Shown here piece after piece: positions 45,596-55,730 of a DNA stretch of 57,707 nt. The stretch covers positions 243,876 through 301,582 of the forward strand of contig NW_019775534.1 in NCBI RefSeq assembly GCF_001039355.2, written 5' to 3'. Position numbers and translations under genes: made by a program. This DNA comes from Lingula anatina. Taxonomy: Eukaryota; Brachiopoda; Lingulata; Lingulida; Lingulidae. Under the pieces are notes generated by a model. That model was not told the DNA's origin. It did not search any database and saw only the letters and a program-made list of their open reading frames with translations. How positions within the stretch are numbered: the first letter of the stretch is position 1; each line of letters begins with the position of its first letter.

Positions 45596-46500
45596 TCATT
45601 ACAGGTTTAGATGATTAGAAAGAATTTCATCACACTTCGCAGGGAATTCTTATACTGACCCTAAGGGACCATTACCAGACCCTATCATACCAACTGTGGA
45701 TCAACCTATCTTCAAGGGGATTTTCTCTAAATTACAATCAACTTAAGCCGCTTAGATGTCTGTTACGTCTGAAGCTGCTAGGGTGTAATTAATTATCATT
45801 TAGCAGCTTCAGTAGGCATGTCAGACATCTTAGCCACTTCAGCTGAAAGCATTTTAGCAAGAAGCCCCTTGGAGATGGATTGATCCTGTTAGATCAATCT
45901 AGGTATGGGAACCCAGTCTACCAACAGTCTATCAACCCCCCCCCCCCNATCTAGAGCCCCACGAATGGCAGCATCCATTTTATTGGTAATTGCATCCTTG
46001 GGATCTTTCTTCTTTTTGGTCGAAGATGATGTGTCTTTCTTTTTCTTAGTATTGGTGGCTCCATCTTTCTTTTTAGAAGTTGTTTTAGCTTTCTGAGTCT
46101 GTGGTGTTTGGATGTTTTCTTCCTTTTGTTTTTCTGTTTCCAAATTGAGTTTTGAATCTTAAAGGATAGAAAAAATTTTGAACTAGTAGATCTTTTCGCC
46201 ACAAAAAGCAACGGTTTTCATAATCGTGACACTACATTTTACTAATTAAAACAAATTTTATAATCGAGTTCAGACAATGATCATCACCAACCTTTAAATT
46301 TAGGAGATAAAAGATATGGACAACATCCTTACCGACAATTTCTTTCAAGCCAGCAACATTGTTAATGTAACAGTATGACAGAACTGCTGCTACTGCTATT
46401 GTTACTAACAGTAACAATTTAAAAACTGTTGTTGTTGCTGTCTTGTCTGTTTTCTTCTTCGTAGGTCTACTGGTCCCATTTTCATTGTGTTTTTCATTCT
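38377..46500 (-). CDS. ASPH: Aspartyl/asparaginyl beta-hydroxylase, 11 exons seen, N-terminal exon not found, one exon broken by an assembly gap
   Basis: Exons: 46333-46500, 45949-46157 (left end lost at the N), 45368-45526, 44637-44715, 44196-44332, 41077-41271, 40508-40645, 39959-40094, 39481-39572, 38926-39056, 38377-38527. ASPH is a type II ER membrane enzyme that uses Fe(II) and 2-oxoglutarate to hydroxylate Asp/Asn in EGF-like domains. Domain order: signal anchor (VFKLLLLVTIAVAAVLSYCY), a Lys-rich luminal linker (KKKDGATNTKKKKDTSSS), TPR-like helices (GQYKDALSKYEDILAKQP, AELRNEMGVALLLQGRNNQA, NNAYALVHLGFILK), then the oxygenase with RSLYNVN, PWWTPEET, PKTCALVDK, HVWPHCGPTNCRIRAHLGL and IIFDDSFEHEVWHDG. 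The metal-binding His residues (WPH and FEHEVW) and the Arg/His of CRIRAH are present, so activity is expected. Exon 46333-46500 starts either at an acceptor (46501-46502) or is read from an in-frame ATG at 46516; homology to human exon 2 favours the acceptor. Confidence 0.92.
40884..40938. repeat. (CA)n microsatellite
   Basis: CA repeat in an ASPH intron; a shorter TG tract lies at about 40455-40472. Confidence 0.9.
41756..41966. mobile_element. MITE family C copy in ASPH intron
   Basis: GAGCTCATTCCCAATAAAA at the left and TTTTTATTGTGAATGAGC at the right are imperfect inverted repeats. The inner TGTAGATCGATCCAACTC / GCTGGACTGATCTACC pair links it to families A and C. Confidence 0.6.
42875..43080. 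mobile_element. MITE family A copy 3
   Basis: Starts ACCCCATTCCCAGAGATT and ends CTGGGAATATGCCC with TTTG on both sides as a 4-bp target duplication. The interior is very close to copy 1, slightly shorter. Confidence 0.8.
45263..45292. repeat. Perfect 14-bp-arm palindrome with 2-bp loop
   Basis: TATGTACAGACACA, then TC, then the exact inverse TGTGTCTGTACATA. It is preceded by a GC-rich CGGCATCGG microrepeat (45206-45242) and followed by an AAT microsatellite, in an ASPH intron. Confidence 0.9.
45303..45354. repeat. (AAT)n microsatellite
   Basis: AAT repeat ending 13 bp before the donor of ASPH exon 45368-45526. Confidence 0.9.
45530..45591. repeat. (AAT)n microsatellite at the acceptor of an ASPH exon
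   Basis: AAT repeats abut the 3' splice site of exon 45368-45526, on the gene strand giving TTATTATTTAAG|GGC without a normal pyrimidine tract. Confidence 0.9.
45663..45912. mobile_element. Diverged MITE related to family A
   Basis: Palindromic layout: GGATCAACCTATCTTCAAGG against GATCAATCTAGG near the right, AGCCGCTTAGATGTCTG against CAGACATCTTAGCC, and a central GGGTGTAATTAATTA as in family A. It lies next to a poly-C run and the N at 45948. Confidence 0.5.
45936..45948. other. Poly-C run and single-N join breaking an ASPH exon
   Basis: The exon encoding DAAIRGALD stops at the N. In ASPH homologues a few residues (about 8) precede the GQYKDAL exon, so the exon end and its donor are missing here. 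Confidence 0.7.
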
Positions 46501-47340
46501 CTGAAAAATAAGACATTCATTAAAGTCAATGTAGTCAATGATAACTCCTCAGCCAGAAATTCAAAAATTCAAAAAAAAATTTGGTTAGGATCGTGGCTTT
46601 TGGCAAACCAGTATAAGACCGCATTCTCAACGAATTGAGCCAGGCTTTACAAATCCTGAGAACTAAAAATGGAGGACGTACATGAAAGAAAAACTGCCTA
46701 ATCTTTTAATAGTCTCTCTGCCTCTCACACGTCGTCCCTGCGGGGTACAGTAATTAAATCTCCGCTCCGTTTGCCATGTGGAAGCTATCTGAGAAAAAGA
46801 AATGAATTGGCTTGTAGAGCAGCTATGAATCGAGATCAAAATCGTTATTTTACATTTTTCCTTGAGTCATCAATTTCATCTCAAATTATTACATTGAAAT
46901 GCTCACACTTTTATAAATTTTGAACATATAATTGATTGCAGTTTAGCCTGACTTTGCCCTAACCTTTTAACCTTTTAACATCATTTTCGATCACGAAGAA
47001 CAACAAGGGCCGGGTAATCTATCCAAACACTTTTTTTTTCTTACTTTTAATTATAAAGCGGCGTGGAGTATTCAATTGGAGATTAAGACGGCGACGATAA
47101 TATCCATTGACTCGTACGTCAAATTAAATGCTTGTAGAAAGGGTTTTTAAAAGGATTTTCTAAGAACATGGAGTCGACAAAAAGTATGTTCGGAGCTAAG
47201 CTCCGATTAATTAAGCAAGCATTTAAGGAAGATAATCAACGATCATGGTAATTGCGTGTAATCCACGTGCCCGGGTCCCTTTAGATCTTATCGGACGCTC
47301 CAAAGAATTGCGGAGATGGAGAAATGAGAGGATGATCTTA

Positions 47341-47440
47341 TCGAAAATCCCAATCTACCTGTACTTTGGAGTTATTAATCTAACTTACGTGGCAGGTAAG
47401 CTCTGATTAAATGTGTCACCAAAATCTTTGTTCGACTTTT
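47341..47440 (+). repeat. Diverged dispersed repeat, copy 1
   Basis: About 100 bp sharing CTACCTGTAC, GTGGCAG, CTCTGATTAAA, GTGTCACC and TTGTTCGACTT in the same order and spacing as 48188-48290. Confidence 0.6.
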
Positions 47441-48187
47441 AAGGAATTTTAAAAAATGTCAAAGAAGTGCCACGTCTTACTTGTAATTTTGTCATCTTAT
47501 GTGACATTTTGGCTTTACGGCTTATTTTGATTGTGGTGAAAATTTTTATCATTTTTTACCGCAATTCATTTGTCAGAAGTAACCTTCATCGATAACTACA
47601 TCTAGTTGCTGACGTAGCAAATCTGTTTTTATTGCACTTTTCTATTAGGCTCTGCCAGCATGGTTATATAATGTTTTCAAGGAATGTGACCGGCTACCAT
47701 TACCAATAAATATGTTACAAAAATTGTTTTTTGAAATTTGCTTGGTTTGGTGCATGAAAGCTTGCTCTGTCAAATTATACATTACCGATACGGGCTGTCA
47801 CCAGTACCTTCTGTTTTTTTCCGAATTTATATCAGAATATTCTATCTATCGCAATGAGTGAAATGTCTGGCATATATTCATATAGCAAATATTCTTTTAT
47901 GACATTATTCATACAACTAATTCAATCCAGATTTAGTTCACGTGTATCTTGATGGAATGCTTTCAGCAAGCAGTTTTCTAAGAACTTTATTTTAAATTAA
48001 TGGTTTTATATTCCCATCCTTCTGCTGAAACGAGCAGTTTGCTTGTTGTTTCATGAATAAAATAATGAATAAAAATCCCTTCTCCATACAATGTTCTTCG
48101 TTTGATAATTATCCTTGTTGAACAGTGAACGAAAATAAAGGCAGTCTCAAGAAATATGTTGATTGAGAGAAAGGAAGAAGGTGACGT

Positions 48188-48290
48188 TATCGCAACTCTC
48201 AATTTACCTGTACGTTGCAGTGATTAAACTGTTAGCTTACATGGCAGCTCTGATTAAAAGTGTCACCTGAAAATCTTTTGTCCGACTTAA
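48188..48290 (+). repeat. Diverged dispersed repeat, copy 2
   Basis: Partner of 47341-47440, same orientation, about 850 bp downstream: TTACCTGTAC, ATGGCAG, CTCTGATTAAA, GTGTCACC and TTGTCCGACTT in order. Confidence 0.6.
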
Positions 48291-49189
48291 ACTTTCAAGA
48301 TGTGCCAAGTTTGATTCCAACACGCTCCTTGCGGCAACTGCCGATACGAGACCAGCACCTGACAACAGTGAAATTATCATCCCTAGAGGAAATCTAAAGC
48401 ACGGAGATGTCTGCTCGCCAGTTGTCCAAAGTTGGTAAGTTGGTACAGTTAAAAAATATACGAAAACCTACACCCTAGAATAGATCACAGAATTAAGGAA
48501 TGTGCTTTTGTGCGACTTCGTGTAGCCCTACTTCTACAATTATTATTATCATCATTGAAAAATAAGACTCTGCCCACCACCAACTAACTCAAACATTACA
48601 GAAAGAAGGTTCCGTTAAGATTTACACTGTTATATTGTTGATGTGATCTGTAAGTTTGATGTTCATTACATAAGATTTTTATTTTTGACAGAGGTCGGAG
48701 GGGGTGAAAAGTGAAAAATACTTTTTGGTAACTCACTTTCAACAATACATTAGACAAAACTAAAACACAGTAAAGCAATTTCTGGACAAAAACAGCAATT
48801 TCTTTTCAATGTTTTATTTTTCTAAATTAATGTCAATTTTACGAATCATTCTTGTAAATTACAAAATAATAATAAAAAAACATGCTTTGTGCTCTTTACG
48901 CTGCTGGTTCCCTGTTTAAACACTCCACACGTGACGCAAGTGTTGCAACTAATATGTTCATTTCCAACAGAAAGTAGTCAATAAAATTGCCTAAAATATC
49001 TGTAACACTGGCCGGGCAGACCATTTTGCATAATAATTTTGGTCCTTTCTTCACTACAAACTGAGCCACACAACAGTGGTCAAATTCCTGCTTAAATCAA
49101 GACGGCTACTCCAGCTCACTTTCCCGCCAATTTGCATTAATTTGACACATGTAGTCGAACGTGTAGTGTAAAATATCAATGAAGTACTG

Positions 49190-49330
49190 ATTGGCTTAAA
49201 AACCGGAAGCTACAGGAAATGAACCAAGGGTTTACCTCGGCACAAATGGCCTTCGTTTACAACTTGTAGGCAGTCATGTGACGTGAGAGTACCGTGAAAA
49301 AGATCAGTCGGACGTCGGTGAAAAAAAACA
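49190..49330. promoter_or_regulatory. Possible promoter-like segment upstream of ASPH
   Basis: This segment clusters an ETS-like ACCGGAAGC (about 49200), a CATGTGAC E-box and TGACGTGAG CRE-like sequence (about 49275), and GGACGTCGG (about 49310). It lies upstream of the ASPH exons found, in the region where the missing first exon and its promoter should be. Motif matches alone are weak evidence. Confidence 0.2.
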
Positions 49331-50162
49331 AAAATTAATTTTGGTTTCAGTTTTATTTATTTTATTCTTTTTTGGCCATTTTAAAGTCGGCAGAGCTAAA
49401 GAAACAAGTTGTTTGAAAAAAATGCCTTACACCTTTTAAAAGAATCATGTGCATAACTGCTGGCGAGGGTAAGGATTGACTGGGCATCCTAGTAGTCTCT
49501 GTTGGGATTGATTTTTTACAAGAAATCAATAAATCAATGTAAATTACTCTTAAACGTCCCATTCTAACCAGGGCAAAGTCATGTTTGGGTCGCATCGGAG
49601 CGTAACAGAGGACGATTTAATAGCCCGCAATGAAGCGGGCTCATATATCACGCCTCTTTTCAAACATGGTTGTGTTGCCGTAAGGTGAGAAACACCCCGC
49701 CGTCACCCTATTTGCATAAGCCCACCCTTTCTTATTCATTGCTGCATGTGTGTAAGATGTACGTAAGATGTCCGTAAAATATACGTAAGTCGGCATTGTC
49801 CCTTAGCTTACGAATTTTCACACAATTCTTTTGTCCTCTTAAGGGGCGTATGTAAGACAACTTAAGCGTTTTTGAAGTAAGCATATCCTTAATGTCATCT
49901 TCTCTGCTCAAAACTGTATTTTTAATGAATCCAAAATTATATCTGAAAAATTGATAATTTTTCTTAGTTGAAATGCTTGAGCCATTACCGTACCTATAAA
50001 ATTAAGGAAAAACAACAGGCAACTAAAATTATTTTATTACTCATAAAAACAGTGATATATATTATGCACCTCATGAAGTTAGTATCATAAATTTCAAAAT
50101 GTCCAATTAAATCCACTCACTTTGCTCAACTTGAATATAAGTGTTTCCTGCCGTGCTATATA

Positions 50163-50320
50163 CAGGCCCGTAACCAGCAATTTTAAAAGGGTGATTCTTT
50201 TTCTGAAAAAGTGGACTTTTTACCATGAAACCCTCATGTACCTAGATTAAATTTTAAACAGAGGGGACTTTTTCCCGGCAAAAGGGAGATTATTTTGACC
50301 CCCTCCTGGCTACGGGTCTG
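50163..50320. mobile_element. Short TIR element with CAGGCCCGTAACCAG ends
   Basis: CAGGCCCGTAACCAG at the left and CTGGCTACGGGTCTG at the right are near-perfect inverted repeats, flanked by ATATA on both sides (50158-50162, 50321-50325). At 158 bp it is a non-autonomous DNA transposon; superfamily not assigned. Confidence 0.75.
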
Positions 50321-50719
50321 ATATAAATAAAAAAATATCCAAACATTAGATTGAACTTCTCAACTGTTCTGAAAACTGAGCAGCCACCTTTATCAAATAC
50401 AGTAACATGACTGTTTAAGATCATCAAAGTGCAGTGGTACTTTTTCTCAGAGCAATTTACCACTAATGACAGCAACAAGAAAACAAGGTGTGTTAGTCTT
50501 TCGAGGTGCTTGCCAGAGAAGACATGTGTACTAGCATTTTAATAACATTGGCTAGTTGGCATGTGCGATAAGGCAAACAGCCAGTATATGCCAAGTTACT
50601 CAGTGACACAACATGCACTGACAACTTATATGTGGTATTTGTAATTTATGGCCTACTTATATGTGATTTAGGGCAAAAGGAAAGAGGGGTGGATCTACCA
50701 TTGGTATTAGTTGTCTAAG

Positions 50720-50951
50720 ACTGGGTTCCCATATTTAGGTCGATCCAGATGGATCAACCTAACTCCCTGGAGGTTCACGCTAAATTGCTATCAGCTTAAG
50801 AGGCTTAAATGTCTGTCATGCCTACTGAATCAGCTAGAGGTAAAGATAATTACCCCTTAACAGTTTTACTAGGCGTGACAGACATTAGTTTGATAGCAAT
50901 TAAGTGAGACTCCCCAGGAAGATAGATCGATCCAAATATCTGTGGGAATGG
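50720..50951. mobile_element. MITE family A, diverged copy 4
   Basis: GGTTCCCATATTTAGGTCGATCC at the left mirrors CGATCCAAATATCTGTGGGAAT at the right; GGAGGTTCACGCTAAATTGC and AGTGAGACTCCCC arms are conserved. Confidence 0.7.
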
Positions 50952-53405
50952 TCACATAATGGGGAAAATTATTTACTGGTCTATTTCGTGCTTGACCGTC
51001 AGTCTTACCTAAAGGTTAAAGGGGTATCTAAGAAATCAAGATTACTTTCGGCTAGAATACATATTATATATATATTACCTGAGGCAAAAAGAAAGAGACA
51101 GACATCTAGACTCTTATCATTGTCTTCTTTCTCTTATTTATGGAGGGATGTTGGGCAAAGCCTTCCTCAAGAAAACTGCACCATGAATTTACCACAGAAG
51201 ACATTTTTATAAAGAGCAGTTTTTTTAGATAATCAGGTTTTAATGTTGTCACATAAACCAGGTGACAAAACAAATCCCACTGACAGAAAAAAAAAAATGA
51301 GTGGAGTACAATGTAAGCAAGTGAAAAAAACAGACAGGACTTGATAAAATTGGTTTGGTTTAAAAACTTTGACAAATCATTTTGAAATTTTGAATCCCAT
51401 TCAATGACAATCATGGCATTTATTACACAACTTTTTAATTGAGTGGTGTAGTGGTATCTAATGTTTTCAACTAAGAAGTATCCACAGCAAGGAAATGATA
51501 GTGGCAATTTATTTAATAACAAACAAATTACATAGAATGGTAATTGTCTATATCTACATTATTCAAAAATTTAAAAAAAAAACAGTGATTCATAAAAAAA
51601 ATTATATTATTTTGAACAAAGTACATAGTTCCGTTAAAAAAGAAAAATAAAATTTGTGAAACAATAAGTGAACAGAGAGTAAACAACTGGTCAGACGAGA
51701 ATACTGTCTTCTCTTAACTGTTAAATCCTTTCCTATCCTGAACTTCAAGGCCACTGCAATTCTTTGACAATCAAACCACACACTTAACTTAACAGACTCT
51801 TAACAATTTGCAACAAGGAAGTTTACTACGTTAATGGCAAACAGTCATCTGGTCCACCAATCAGTGTTTCATGGTTGTTAAAAGCTGTAGAACTTGTTAC
51901 TAGAAGGACATACTGTCGTACACAGTCACTTCCAGAGGATACATGTCATATATTTCTGATTTCTGACAGTACAGACAGGCCAGTAAACTATGGCAAGAAT
52001 TTTTTTACGATCTCTACATTGGATTATTGAAAAATTAACATGATTATTCTTTACTTTGAGACTGAAAAAATGTTACTTAGTCTCTATAAAGTACTATAAG
52101 AGTAATTCAGTTTGATTGTTACCGTAAACTTCATTCAAATGTCGCTAAAGTTGAGACACCGCAAGGGGTGGGGCATGTAAGGGTGGAGATGTGAAACTGA
52201 AGAAACCGTCCTTCCTTGGCAGTGAAACAGGTTATTCTCAGGAAACTAGCAAATCTCTGTATCCACAATATGCTACATTATCAAGTACTGATTGCAAGTG
52301 CTTTACCTGCTGTGCAAGACCAATATACTGCAGTCTTGCAATCAATAATTGCTTCATTACCTACACTAGTAAAGAAAGTTCTAAATATAGAGACAACTAA
52401 AGAATATATCAAACCTTAGTGCATGTCTACTAACCAAGGTTATTGCTCCTATACTTGCTAATAGTACTTTGCTAATTTGTCTCTTTTGGGTCGCATCAAT
52501 TGAAAATACATTAATAAGAGTAATATAACCGTCAGGAGGAATTTGTTTTCAAGGCACATAACTGAAGCCTCATGCCATACAGGTAAGAACTGCGAACTTC
52601 GTTTGTTTCACTACCGACACCTTCACAGTGCACAAGTTTATCTTTAATGCTCAAACTCAATTTATATTTTTACAATTCCTCGACAAGATAAATTACCTTT
52701 TTTGTCCTGTCCCCCGCGTTTTCTGAGGCCCATTTTGTCCGCTCTACTACACGGCTACTGCTTTGGCTTAGGGATCACCATAAACTGCATGCGAATGTGT
52801 TTTAATCCACCGCTCGTCATGACAGCTACCGCATTAGTGCGTGCGTGACAACCTTGCATGCAGGAAAATTAGGTCAAGCTCTTCTCTGACCTACTGCGCA
52901 GACGCAGCGGCACTAAACGCACTACTTTAAAATATGTTGTACAATGTTACACGTTTTGGGGAATAACTGGTGCTACTTGACTGTTACTGGAATTATTTTG
53001 TGCTGTTTAATGTGTACTGATCTCATATAAAATCGATATAATGTATTATTCAGAAAAACACGAATGACACTTTACGGAGCTGATTAATTTCCGGTTTAGA
53101 TTACTCCGCTAACAGGTCTCCGTTATTGAATATTTGTACTCTAAAACACAACGTGAGATTTGAAACATGCTTACCATTATTATAAAATGTAATATCTTTC
53201 AACCACATTTAAGTAGAAGAAAAGGGTAATGCGTATGTTCTGACCTGTATCAATTGACTAATTAGAGCGCTAGTTTATGATGCGCTTTAATGGGTGTGAG
53301 GAGTTCTTAGGTCGAAATTTGAGTCAGAGAGTAGGGTCACCATGAAGCATATCATTCATTACTACTGGTTGTACTTATTATTCTAAAACGTATCAAGAAA
53401 TCAAG

Positions 53406-53459
53406 ATGAAGTGCTGCACTGGGAGATGTTTTCTGATCACAATATGCGTGCTGCAAATG
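53406..53459 (+). CDS. NKAIN: NKAIN family (Na,K-ATPase-interacting protein) first coding exon, gene continues beyond window
   Basis: An ATG at 53406 opens 18 codons, MKCCTGRCFLITICVLQM, directly followed by a strong donor GTAAGTTC at 53460 in phase 0. NKAIN proteins start with an almost identical exon (M-x-x-C-[ST]-G-R-C-x-L followed by a hydrophobic stretch ending in LQ), also spliced at phase 0. They are small four-helix membrane proteins that bind the Na,K-ATPase beta subunit. The second exon is not visible in the 4.2 kb to the right edge; NKAIN first introns are typically very long. The exon is too short for an ORF search. Its position downstream of SNRNP40 and head-to-head with ASPH supports the call. 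Confidence is limited by its 18-codon length. Confidence 0.72.
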
Positions 53460-55602
53460 GTAAGTTCTTCCCTAATTATTCCTCAAGCCTTATTGATAGT
53501 TGTGGGATTTAGCATTGTTTGGCAGTGGCAGTGGTAATGGTAGTCGGTGTTTTGACTTTTGTTTGTTGCCGGCGAGCTGTATTTTTATTTTCTGCTAAGA
53601 ACTTACTTGTGTATGTTCGTTTCAGTTTGTTTTGAAATATGACAGCACGTTTATCGCTATTTTTATGCTTTGTATAGTGATAATTTAGTATCATTATACA
53701 GTACACATTATTAACAGCAACTTTTTTGGATGTCGCTAAATACTAGTTCCTTGTTAGTGACTGTATTTGTAATAGCTTTTGTCCCCTCCCCCCCCCCCCA
53801 CACACACAAAAAATGCTTGCTTGTCCATATAAATATAATGATAACAGGTTTCGAAAAAAATATATGGAAAAAACAATTAGTTGAAATATTTAGCTGTCGA
53901 AAAAAAAAAGGGAAGGTCAACTTGTAGCTCTATTAATTTAAATGTTTTTATGTTATTACCTCAACATTTGAGACTACAACTTTGTCATGTACTGCACACT
54001 CCATATGGTGCCTTTTAAACCTGTAGTATGTTACAAACTTAACTTGGAATAATACTGCCCATATTGTGTACTATAGTGTACTTGTGACAAGTACGTATAC
54101 ACTATAGTATGAAGTAAAAGTTGTGTGATACTAGCTGTCAAATAAATTGACTTACGAATAACTTAGAATGTGCTTTCTTTGCCACTGTCTATGTTAAGTC
54201 TATTCTGTTGACTTCTTCTGTTAACATTGTTCTGTTAACTCCATTAATCATAACTTTGTGCTGTTGTTTCTCTTAACTCTATACTGTTATCTCTATTACC
54301 TATGCACTTCTACCTCTGCAATGTTAAATCCATTCTATGAACTCCAATAACTCTATAATGTTAACTTTAAAAGTACTGTTAACTCTTCAGTGAAAGATTC
54401 ACATAACTGGTCCTTAACCTGCTGACAGGAAGAGCCAGGGGTGTCATTCTCATTACAATGTAATGACATGTTTAACCACAAGGCAGACATGCGTCTCTGA
54501 CAGGTGACATAATATACCTGGGTGTCCATATTAAGGATGGTTGAATGTGTGGTGGGATGTGAGGGGGTTAATCCAAACAGAAGCCTCATTTTGGCATTGT
54601 AAATTGTCTTTAGGTTGGTGCTAAAAAGAGACAATTGTCTCTGGTGTATTTATTGTTGGTCAGTTGTTTTAAAAATGCACATAGACCTTTGTTGCAATTT
54701 AGGCTTTCTGTAGTTAGCTTGCTAAGTTTTGAAGACCAAACTCAAGAATTTCTGAAAGGGAAGGGAAAATCTACATAAGGTTCACGTATATTTGATAAGA
54801 TGCTGATAGTGTTATGTTTAGATTAAGTAAGTTTGTACAAATATACCTGATAATTAGAAACTTACTGCTACCTTCCCATGGGAAGATTTGGAAATAAGAA
54901 GCATTAGTTTCAAAAATCATTTCAAAATTCACCTTAGGAGGCTTTTTCTGTGGTAAATGTTTTTGTTTTTGAAGCCCGGGCTGTTGTCTGATAATAAATT
55001 TGATTTATAAATTTTACATAAGTTTCCTTGAAATATTTATTATGTAATTGCAAAAATGTTTTTGTCCAAAAACAGTGGCATGACTCATATTTTACAAGTG
55101 TATCAAAATATCAGTATTTGTAGTTACTCACCATATTTGAACAAAATTGATAAGGTGATTTCCCAAGTGTAAGTTTTGTATGTGAAGTGATTATATTAAA
55201 TTTATGATGAACATGCTGGGTTCCAAGCAAAAAAGTTCTTTTTTGTTTAATGAGAAACTAAAAACGACAGCTCTTGAAAAAATATGTAGGTTTTAATTAG
55301 TGCAGGGTTTGAAATATGTAAATCTGAATGACTGCTTTGTCTTTAAGCATTCTTATTTTTCTGATTTTGTGAATTTTGTATTGGATGTAAAACAGAAGGC
55401 CCCTACAGTGAATCCTTTCAGTTACAATTTATTTTTGTTCCTTGTTAATACTCTTCCTTAGCAACCACATATTTGTTACTCTTTACTCCTGACCTTGACA
55501 TAATTTTGCCCTTAAAAATTCCTTGATAAGGCCATAGTATGATGATAGATAAACGGTGCATACTGTTTAATGTTAGTGATACACACATACGTGCATGCAC
55601 AT

Positions 55603-55730
55603 CATGGGTGAAAATTTTCAGGATTTTCAGCTTTCATATTGATGTTTTTTTTCCCCCATATGGGCTAGATGGGATTAGAAATTGCAAGCTTTGCTTTCAA
55701 GATTTTCAGTTTTCACAACTTTCACCCAAC
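55603..55730. mobile_element. Possible short TIR element
   Basis: TGGGTGAAAATTTTC at the left and CAACTTTCACCCA at the right are inverted, about 127 bp apart, with related GATTTTCAG motifs inside. Short ends make this tentative. Confidence 0.35.

Larger units (their letters stand above)
46517..53405. other. Head-to-head interval between ASPH and NKAIN, no coding exon recognised
   Basis: About 6.9 kb that should hold the ASPH first exon and promoter, and the NKAIN promoter and 5' UTR. It has diverged repeats (47341-47440 and 48188-48290), a TIR element (50163-50320) and a MITE A relative (50720-50951). Short ORFs such as 52216-52419 have no recognisable similarity. Confidence 0.5.

Noticed and set aside
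49640-49665. GCCCGC-AATGAA-GCGGGC hairpin as a terminator or regulatory RNA
   Set aside because: Six-bp arms are expected by chance at this scale and the genome is eukaryotic.
52191-52419. Two overlapping ORFs of 67-69 aa
   Set aside because: No recognisable motifs, no splice context, and length expected by chance in AT-rich DNA.
54353-54634. 93-aa minus-strand ORF in the NKAIN intron
   Set aside because: No family similarity and overlaps a degenerate CTGTTAACTC repeat.
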